64,000 nt of DNA, taken from assembly GCA_022494885.1 (NCBI GenBank), contig JAGVSM010003509.1:62001-126000 (forward strand), given 5' to 3'. Origin of the DNA: Micrasema longulum (Eukaryota > Arthropoda > Insecta > Trichoptera > Brachycentridae). The notes below the pieces were generated by a model, which was not told the DNA's origin, did no database searches, and saw only the letters and a list, made by a program, of their open reading frames with translations. Numbering within the stretch: the stretch's first letter is position 1; each line of letters starts with the position of its first letter. Both the position numbers and the translations under genes were made by a program. Of this stretch, positions 56,155 to 64,000 are shown in pieces.

Positions 56155-56885
56155 TGAATTATTTAAACATTTTTGAGAAAGGAGAATGAAAAATGGAAGT
56201 CAAAGGGCGCACGGCCTATCATTGGCTGGTTAAGTGACTAAATTATACACTGTGTATCAAAATTATTTCGTTTATTACAAATTTTGAGTTTTTCTAAATG
56301 TTTGTAGACAAAATACTGGATTTTACCCCCTCGGAAGTCATTAAGATTAACAAATTACAACAGGGATGGAGAATACCTTAAATAAGTTGATATGGAAGTC
56401 TTGGCATTTACAGGGCTTATGATCTGTCATCGGCTGGTTTAAGTGGCCACCTAACACACTGTGTAACATTCACCATTTTGCCTACCAAAAATTTGAGGAG
56501 ACTTGCGAGGAGGTGAAATCCAGTATTTCGTCTACAAACATTTGGAAAAACTCAAATATTGTAATGAAACCAACTAGTCCAAGAAGAAGTTAAAAAAAAT
56601 GGAAAATTGTTCCAGGCGTTGCCTAGTATGTGAAATAACTTAGTCAGATGAATCTCTTCACAACAATAAAGGTTTCAGCTCTTTAACTTCACTAAAATCA
56701 ACAAATGGAAGACTTGAAGAAATATGGATGTTTAAATATGGGCGAAATGGTGAATGTGACTCAGTGTGTAAAGTGGCTACTTAAACCAGCCAATGACAGA
56801 TCATAAGCCCTGTAAATGCCAAGACTTCCACATTCCCTTATTTAAGGTATTCTCGATCCCTGTTGTAATTTGTTATTCTGTTTAT
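56155..56885. repeat. Family A composite, copy 9
   Basis: Three pieces: a short direct part to CACTGTGTATC; a second direct monomer that starts at its outer end (ATTACAAATTTTGAGTTTTTC, 56275) and runs to TTTTGCCTACC; and an inverted part that starts with the outer end CTACAAACATTTGGAAAAACTC, passes the junction AACCAACTAGTCCAAGAAG and runs to CCCTGTTGTAATTTG. The inverted part keeps the frame ...ECDSVCKVAT-stop. Confidence 0.8.
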
Positions 56886-56919
56886 GTTTCTTTTTCACTC
56901 TTCCATTCACTAAAGTCAA

Positions 56920-57020
56920 CAACTTGCCACCGCATACCGCACACTGCATTTGAGGACATGAGTCTCGTTGGCATAGCCCACATACACGGAAAGTTGCTCG
57001 TTGCCGAATGAAAAAAGCTA
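56920..57020. repeat. Dispersed repeat J, copy 2
   Basis: CATACCGCACACTGCATTTG, GAGGACATGAGTCTCGTTGG, CACATACACGGAAAG. Same order as 15030-15165. It lies between two Family A pieces. Confidence 0.55.
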
Positions 57021-57029
57021 CTAAGCTCA

Positions 57030-57130
57030 CTAAGGTCAACAAATGAAACATTAACCAGCCAATGACAGGTCAAAAGCCCTGTAAATGTAAAGACTTCCGA
57101 ATTCCCTTCTCAAAAATGTTTTTCTTCACT
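57030..57130 (-). repeat. Family A fragment, copy 10
   Basis: TTAACCAGCCAATGACAGG to TTCTCAAAAATGTTTTTCTTC, inverse outer arm only. Repeat J separates it from copy 9. Confidence 0.7.
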
Positions 57131-58859
57131 GTAACGCCAAATTTTTAAGCCAAGTTAGAATGTGACGCTTTGTATGTCGCTGTGCTTTTTTTTCAAATAT
57201 TTGAACTTCAGAATATTCTATCTTTTGCTTAAAATAACACGATGGGTTAAATTATTTTGTAGCACAGTTATAGAATTAAGAATAGTCCAGAAGGAGCGTA
57301 GAATCATATTTGAGTACATCATACAGTGTCTAATAATCCCCTCACTATGGCCTACTTTCGTCGCGCGCATTCGTGTTGTCGCCGCGTAATGTTGCTTGAT
57401 GGGAAAAAATTATCATAACACAAATGTATGGTAAAAAAAGCAATCTGTTCATTTCTCTAAAATTTTATTGTGCACGCGGAAACATTGATTGACACAACAG
57501 AGCAGATAAGTAAAGGGTCATTTAAAAAGGGTAATTGAATTTATGAACTTTGAACTTAAAATATAAAACAAATTTTATTTTACATAAAACGGATATTTTT
57601 ATATCATGTTGAATAATATTTGATGTTTTAAAGATAGTATTGTTTAAATGTCACCCACGGCGTTGTTTAATCCGAAGTCTAATTTTTGTTAGTTCTTGCA
57701 ATAGATGAGCAAAGTAGGGTAAAAAAATTTACTACCCTGACAACACTAACGAAATTTTCATTTTGTTTCTTCGACAATCTGACGGATGGAAAAATAATTA
57801 TATTTTAAAGTAGTGCATTTGCTACTTAAACATTTGTTTGCTAATTACACATAAAATGTGATACCGTCCTATTTATTTGAGATCCTAGTAGTATTTCTAC
57901 ACTTTTAAATCAGGAATTGCGTAATGAGCGACGTCTGCAAATAAACTAATGGGTCAAAACGTAAACCTACTAATTTATGAGTAGTTTAGTCGCCTTCTGT
58001 TTGATGTGCGTGTGCGATTTCTGGACTATTTTTAATTCTATGAGCACAGCCTTTAAAAAGTTGAATAATGTATTGAAATCAAACATTAAATATTGCATCA
58101 ATCTAAAGGGAAATCGAGCATTTCAAAAATTTATCAAATTTCTTCTTCAAAACACATTTGTTTTAGCGAATTTATCAAATATTTTATTTTCCATCATTAA
58201 CAAGAATTGAACGTAAATCATCAAATATTTTTGAATTTTTAACCGTAATCCATTTTTTTTTGGCGTAGCTTTTTAAATTAAGGAAAACTTCGCGCGCAAT
58301 TATTCCTTAATTCCAAACTTGAACCACTCAACGGTCATAGAACCTAGGTATAAGTTTGAGTGTTTATTCGCAATTTAGTTTCACGATACTCTTACTTAGC
58401 ATCGCCCAGTTCTGTTGACTTAAAATATGTTCCGAATTTACATAGCCCGCCTAGCGTCCCGCAAGGATCGCCATTGGGTCCTCATCTAAAACAAACTTCG
58501 TTTAAATGCTAATGCCATATTAACTTCATGTAAACTTTAGGCAAAGCTGTCCACGCTCACTTCATGCCCTCCAGTTTTTCGTCAATGAACCACGTTTAAA
58601 TTTGCTTTATAATTTTGTATGTACATTAAATATGCAGCATGCAACTTTTAACTGCATCGCCGGTTCACTTAAAATCTCATTTGAAATTCCGCATAATATA
58701 AATTTCTGCTTTCTTCATCGGTTATGCACAGATCCCTTGAGGTTTTCAAAATTAAAATAATCTGTTCAATAGAAGAACTTTATTACCAACACAGTGAGTT
58801 AGTTTCTACACTAATCAAATAGTTTCCTTTTCAGCTACAGCCAGAAAAAAGAAGTCAAT
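57131..58859. other. Unassigned 1.7 kb
   Basis: No repeat or family recognised; frames at 57162 and 57977 are AT-driven. Confidence 0.4.
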
Positions 58860-59275
58860 AAACATCGCATCATCATTTCCCTATTTGCACCTAGTGGTGC
58901 ATAGGGCACTGCATTGGCACTCAAATCATAACGTATCTTAGTCATCATTACATAGAAGGTAATGTGATTAGTCTCACGCCTCAGTGGCAACTTAAGTGGC
59001 CAGTCAAGGATGATTGAAAAATTGCCATGTAAAACCACTCTTTTTAAAATAATTATTTCACGTCCATCCTTTCGGAATCAAACGTAGAACCTCGATAATG
59101 GTAGACTAACGCACCCACCACTGTCCAACGAGGTAAATTTATTTCCGCTCGATTCAACTTTTACGTATTTTTACCTGAGAGTAGCCATCAAGTCAAAAAC
59201 GCTCGTCCAGGGTTCTGGCTCTTATTCACACTGAGAACTGTATTCTTAATCTGGGCGGACACAAAATAGGGATAA
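58860..59275 (-). repeat. SINE-2, most complete copy (minus strand)
   Basis: On the minus strand: an upstream leader with TGTGTCCGCCCAGATTAAG and GAACTGTATTC inverse, then the tRNA-Gly-like head (GACAGTGGTGGGTGCG, B box CTACGTTTGATTCC), AATAATTATTTTAAAAAGAG, the body GGCGTGAGACTAATCACATT and GTGCCAATGCAGTGCCC, and a GGGAAATGATGATGCGATG tail. This gives the order for all other copies. Confidence 0.7.
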
Positions 59276-60534
59276 AACAAGAAAATATGTATGTTGTAAT
59301 ATTAAGCTACTTTTGCTTAAAGAGTTTCGAAAAAATCATGTCAAGACATGAACACAAAATTAATTTTAAACAAAGTATGTACATAATATGAGCGTATTAT
59401 GCATAATTGAATATCGAAAAATATTTAATATGGGACAAGGTAGCCTGGCAATTAAAAATCACTTAATAATATTAATTTAAAAACCGTTTTCATTTTCAAT
59501 GGCAATTTATAACATTTTTTTTTTGGAACACTGTTCGTCATTATGGATTTAAATTATTAATGAAAACATTGCCACGTGTACATATGGTGTATTCAAAGTT
59601 TATATGAGAAACAATTATATTATTAATAGATGTTTGGAAGTCCTTTTCAAACGAGTTGGTTCTACATTTAATATGAATTACGTTTATTGTTGAATGCTCC
59701 TTTTGTTGACTAATTTAGATTTGCCGGGTGAGAACAATACTTATATTTATAATATTATTTTGATAAGAATACAATACAATATAAAGGTTTTATAAAGGTC
59801 AGTTAATTCATTGTGTTTAGCAACACAAATGCGTCACTATACTTTTTGTTTCTGATTGATTATTTATCCAAACTCTCTTCGAAATATGGAAATATAACAT
59901 ACCTACTACGATCACCGATAAAAACACGTGAAATGTATTTTTTTGAATTGGTTGAATTTTCAAAATCAATATTCTTGAATAAAAAATACTTTTATTTTTT
60001 AAATAAAATTTTAAAAATACGTTTCATTGAAACCCGACAAGATTGGCCTTGACAATCGTGACGTCAAGATTAATGACGTTCTATTTAAACACGACGACGG
60101 CCTAAATTTAACCGAATCGTGACGTATTCGCAATTACAATGCAATAAAGCACTTTCACGGGAATTTAAATTTAAAAATATTTGTAATCATTTGATTATTG
60201 GCTATTGCGTTTACTCGCCATTAAATAAGTAAGATAATATGAATAATTAATTATGGAAAGGTAAGTAATCTATCCACCCTACGTTAATTTACCTTGCCGG
60301 GAATATTGTTACTGCTGTGTGAAAACGGCTATATTATATAATGTCTTGCTGTTTTGTGATCATGTGATGGAAAATACACATTTTGTCTAACTCTATAACT
60401 GTTAAGGTTTTCCGTTGTCTTTTGGGTGGTTTTTACATTGGTGGGTGGTTAGAACCCAAAAATGTCAATCTGAAAAAGCGTACAAATTTCAAATCAACTT
60501 TATTGACTCAAAAATTTGTTAGCAAAGTGGTGGT
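59276..60534. other. Unassigned
   Basis: AT-rich; no family recognised. Frames 59813-60052 and 60383-60568 lack homology I can name. Confidence 0.4.
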
Positions 60535-61034
60535 ATTAACATATTACAACAGAGATGAAGAACATTAAAGATAAGATAATATAGAAGTCCAGGCATCTAC
60601 AGGGCTTACGACCTGTCAATGGTTGTCAATATGACCTGTCAATACCTGGTCCATGAAGAAGTATAGAAATTGAAAAAATAATATTTTCAGGTGTTGCCTA
60701 GTATATAGGTGAAATAATTCAATTAGATGAATCTCACCCGCATAAAAAAAGGTTTTAGCTCTTTAACTTCACAAACATCAACAGATGAAAGAATTGTAGG
60801 AATATAGATGTTCAAAAATAGGCAGAATGGTGAATGTTACACAGTGTGTAAATTGGCCACTTAAACCAGCCATTGACAGGTCATAAGCCCTGTATATACC
60901 TGGACTTCTATATTACCTTCTCTTAAAATTTCTTCATCTCTGTTGTAATATGTTAATATAAACAGCCCCCCAGGGAGTTGAATTCAGTCCTTGTCTACAA
61001 AAATTTGAACAAACTCAAAATATTGTTGGTAGTA
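60535..61034. repeat. Family A palindrome, copy 11
   Basis: Short left arm (TTACAACAGAGATGAAG to GACCTGTCAATGG) and full right arm to CTCAAAATATTGTTGG. The frame on the plus strand keeps SSLTSQTSTDERI, one stop, then NGECYTVCKLAT-stop. Confidence 0.8.
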
Positions 61035-61056
61035 TTAAATGACTTTGCATATTTTT

Positions 61057-61208
61057 CGGTGGCATCCGTGGTGTAGTGATAAGGATGCTTAAGTGACACA
61101 CAGAATGTTCTGGGTTCGATTCCAAGTGAGAACACAAAAATTTAAGCGTGATTTTTCTAACTCACCACTGTAATTAGGCCTCCTGGTCTGTTGTGGTGCA
61201 AAAAAATA
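61057..61208 (+). repeat. SINE-1, copy 4
   Basis: CGGTGGCATCCGTGGTGTAG, GGTTCGATTCCAAG, CACTGTAATTAGGCCTCCTGG, TGTTGTGGTGC. It follows directly after Family A copy 11 (22 bp). Confidence 0.8.
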
Positions 61209-61689
61209 TTATCTAGTGTTAAAAAACCTAAATGTAAAAGCAATGACGACACAAAACGAAAATGTGAGTATTATACTGTTTTCGCAAAGGGAATGGCATA
61301 TATAATAGAATGCCACACCACTATGTTTTAAGCGATTAAAAAAATATAAAACTGACCAAACACTTCTATACAGATGTAATAACACTTCTATAAAAGTAAA
61401 AGATTATTTGAATCTTTAAAAATAAATAAATATAAACGGTAAACAGGGTACGTAATTGATGCTAATTTAGCCGAAATCGAGCAATACTTTATACCGCTTT
61501 CCTCAAAATTTTAAGCTGCGTCATATAAGCCAATACCTTTTGATAACAAACGTGAATTTTGGCGTTAACATTAAAAACCATTTTTTACGACGTTCATAAA
61601 ATCAACGGATTTATATCACACAACATAAAACTTATTTTTACAAATCGTAGTTAAGGTTTACATTATACAACATTTTGGTATATACCCTA
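61209..61689. other. Unassigned
   Basis: AT-rich, nothing recognised beyond a short H-like word (GAATGCCACACCACTATG, 61310). Confidence 0.4.
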
Positions 61690-62140
61690 CATGGCGTTAT
61701 CATCGTAAACCCGACAGCCTTGAATAGGCGTTGGCTGAATCCAAGAGTTTCCTCTACTCTTTTCAGTCAGCAGCCCTTTTTCTTCAGTTCATTTCCAACG
61801 TTGTCTGATGTGCACTAATGCAGTCCATTTATGGGCCTCCCTGGTCTTTCTCGCCCTTATGGCACAGAGACAGTTAAGCGTTTTATGAGGTTTTCGCCGT
61901 CCATTTTAAATATATGGCCAGCCTACCTCGAGCGTCCCATTTTGATGCAGTAATTTACATCGTGCGCTTTGTAGATTTTATAAATCTTCCTATTGTAGCG
62001 ACAACGCCAATGTTAGTTTTCTCTCGCAGGGTTAAAGACAACTCCAAAGATTCTCATTTTAAGAACTGCAATAGTTCCCTTAATATTATTCGTCATAACC
62101 CAGGTTTCGGAGGCATATGTCAAGAATAGTTTGTTCAGAA
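61690..62140 (-). pseudogene. RTE-like C-terminal fragment (YNRKIYKIYK type)
   Basis: Minus-strand frames: SETWVMTN, LKMRIFGVVFNP, WRCRYNRKIYKIYKAHDVNY, AGHIFKMDGENLIKRL. 'e.kvLR.ifgp......yR.R.N.Ei..lyk..di...ik..Rl.WaGHv.Rm......kk..' is a common tail in insect LINEs. The frame is broken once near the middle. The 71-codon plus-strand frame is a shadow. Confidence 0.75.
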
Positions 62141-62529
62141 TCAACCAATTTATATGAAACAAAATTAAACTTATATTTAGAAATTGTAGTTAAGGTTAAC
62201 ATTAAAATTTGCTTTTTGTATTTATCCTACATATCTTCTTCTGTTGTTTTAGAATTGATTTTTTAAAATTGTATTGTTTTTTCATTAAAAAAATGTAATT
62301 GCACTCTCCTAATGCAACCCTCCTGCAAAATTCAATTAATAGCGCATCAATCACATATTTTTTACTCCCGATATCCACATAAATCAGCTAAAAATAAATA
62401 AAGTTATGACGTAATATGTATAAATATTATTTCAAATGTTTAATTTTTTTTTAATCTTTGTCAAAAAAATCTTTTAAAATATATTTCTCGGCACAGGATT
62501 TTCCAGGGAGGAATACATTATAACGAAAT
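62141..62529. other. Unassigned
   Basis: T/A-rich, nothing recognised. Confidence 0.4.
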
Positions 62530-63332
62530 CGTGTATTAACAAATTACAAGAGGGATGTAGAACATCTTATATAAAGGAATATGTAAGTCTAGGTATACAC
62601 GGGGCTTATGACCTCTCATTGGCAGGTTTAAGTGGCCACTTTACACACTGTGTAACATTTACTTTTTTTCCTATATTTGAAGATCCAGATTTCTTCCATT
62701 CTTCCATCTGTTGAATTTACTGACGCTAAAGAGCTGAAACCTTTATTGTTGCTAAGAAATTTATCTGATCGAATTATTTCACATGGTAACGCCTGAAAAC
62801 AATAACGACAACAAGACTCATAACAAATAAGACACTTTTCTAAAATGTTCTCCATCTCTGTTGTAATTTGTTAATCTAAATGACTCTCTGGGGGGTGAAA
62901 TCCAGTATTTTACCTTCGAACACTTGGATCATTTGAAAATATGGTAATAAAACCAACTGGTCCAAGAAGACGTTTAATTATTATTGTTTTCAGACGTTGC
63001 TTAGTATGTCAAATAATACGATCAGATGAAAATCTTCACAACAATAAAGATTTCAGTTCTTTAACTTCAGTAAAATCAACAGATGGAAGAATTGAAGAAA
63101 TATGGATGTTCAAACATAGGCAATATGGCGAATGTTACACAGTGTGTAAAGTGGCCACTTAAACCAGCCAATGACAGGCTATAAGCCCTTTTAATGCCTA
63201 GGCTTCCATATCCCCTTCTCTAAAATTTACTCTATCCCTGTTATAATTTGTTATTCTTAATGACCCTCGAGGGGGTGAAATCTAGTCTTTTGTCTTCGAA
63301 CGTTTGGACAAACTCAAAATATTGTTACAAAT
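62530..63332. repeat. Family A composite, copy 12 (direct and inverted monomers)
   Basis: Read on the minus strand from 63332: outer end ACAATATTTTGAGTTTGTCC, one full ~390-bp monomer, inner end CTTGGACCAGTTGGTTTTATT at about 62945, then directly a second outer end, a short arm, and the turn into an inverted arm. Two frames are open, 62628-62855 (minus) and 62941-63162 (plus), and both end with CYTVCKVAT-stop and share FSSL-S--STDGR-EEIW-FK. This copy shows best that monomers can stand head to tail as well as head to head. Confidence 0.85.
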
Positions 63333-64000
63333 CATCTATATTTTGAACAATAAAATGTCACATCAAAAAATCAAAAATTAAAATACTTAAATTAAAACAT
63401 TTCGCAACAGGCTGCAATTCTGAACGCATTTTAAGCACGTATTTAGTACGTAAATATGCGCAATGCCGCGTTACAAAAGCATTCATAATACCAGCCTTAG
63501 ATAATCTCGCCAAATACTCGTTGGTAGTTATGTCAGTACTACGGGACGCTACCCTTGAGAAGTTGTACAAAAGATCTACTTAAAAGCTTAAATGGCGTTT
63601 TTGGAGACCATATACTCTAACTAGAGAGTGACCGTAGAGTTACGATGACATTTTAATTACTTTTGCATGTTTCAAAAATAAATATGGATGTTAAAAATTA
63701 ATGGATAAAAATAACCAAAAACCTTGCCAAAAAGGAAACCCGTTTTCATGATTTATATTTAAAGATATTCTGGAATATAAATTACCGAGAAAAAGTTTTC
63801 TCCGTTCCAATCATATTGTTCGTGAAGGATTAATACGGATCGAGATATTCAAAGAAATCTTAAGGTATTTTTTTCATTTCTCTGAAATTTACAAAAAGCT
63901 TTCTCGGGCTGACGTAAGTGGCAATCAAACGTCATACTGGGCAGGTGGGATGTAATCGAAAATAACGTTCCTTTTTTTGCGTCCTAAATTTCTATGGAAC
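63333..64000. other. Unassigned window end
   Basis: A 70-codon minus-strand frame (63358-63570) with no known match; no repeat shared with the rest of the window. Confidence 0.4.

Noticed and set aside
1..64000. CRISPR array, bacterial operon or prophage
   Set aside because: No regular short repeats with unique spacers, no ribosome binding sites, and no long gene-dense frames. The DNA is clearly eukaryotic.

Overview
This window looks like AT-rich, intron-less nuclear DNA from an insect. The signs are decayed non-LTR retrotransposons, Penelope-like elements, mariner and pogo relatives, a Helitron, tRNA-derived SINEs, and many AT-rich simple-sequence tails. The recurring palindromic TAGGTACCTA-type words and small AT-inserted Helitrons would fit Lepidoptera, but the order is an inference. 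I see no bacterial operons, ribosome binding sites or CRISPR. I recognise no intact host protein gene and no functional tRNA, rRNA or other host RNA gene. Nearly every supportable open frame is a transposon remnant, so the window is best read as a gene desert or a large intron full of repeats. Family names here rest on remembered motif patterns, not on a database search.

Layout. 0-5 kb: copies of a dispersed palindromic repeat (called Family A here), a Jockey/CR1-like 3' end (minus strand), and a Penelope-like fragment with ~212-bp inverted arms that carry hammerhead-ribozyme-like cores (4.1-5.0 kb). 6-9 kb: Helitron 5' end, a SINE-2 copy split by a SINE-1, a pogo/Tigger transposase tail, a second Penelope fragment and another SINE-2. 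10-20 kb: SINE-2 copies, Jockey/CR1 and RTE reverse-transcriptase tails, Family A, a Ty3/Gypsy integrase tail with tandem repeats behind it. 21-30 kb: SINE-3, Family A, two minus-strand Jockey/CR1 elements (the 25.3-26.2 kb one includes reverse transcriptase), a copy of element D, a TIR MITE, a ~180-200 bp tandem repeat. 30-37 kb: mostly featureless, with Family A copies and a possible retropepsin remnant. 37-39.4 kb: a four-level nest, with element D split by a Helitron, the Helitron split by another D, and the outer D also hit by SINE-1. 39-47 kb: RTE fragment, second ribozyme-bearing Penelope-type fold-back, a solo LTR with 4-bp duplication inside a SINE-2, a fold-back element, a complete 686-bp non-autonomous Helitron and a Jockey/CR1 tail. 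48-64 kb: a perfect 19-bp inverted repeat, RTE tails, mariner pseudogene, SINE-2 copies and large Family A composites.

No genes act together here in a host pathway. The useful content is the repeat biology: several named families at multiple copies, clear nesting order, and a modular repeat (Family A) whose ~390-bp monomers occur in direct and inverted orientation with a partly preserved reading frame.
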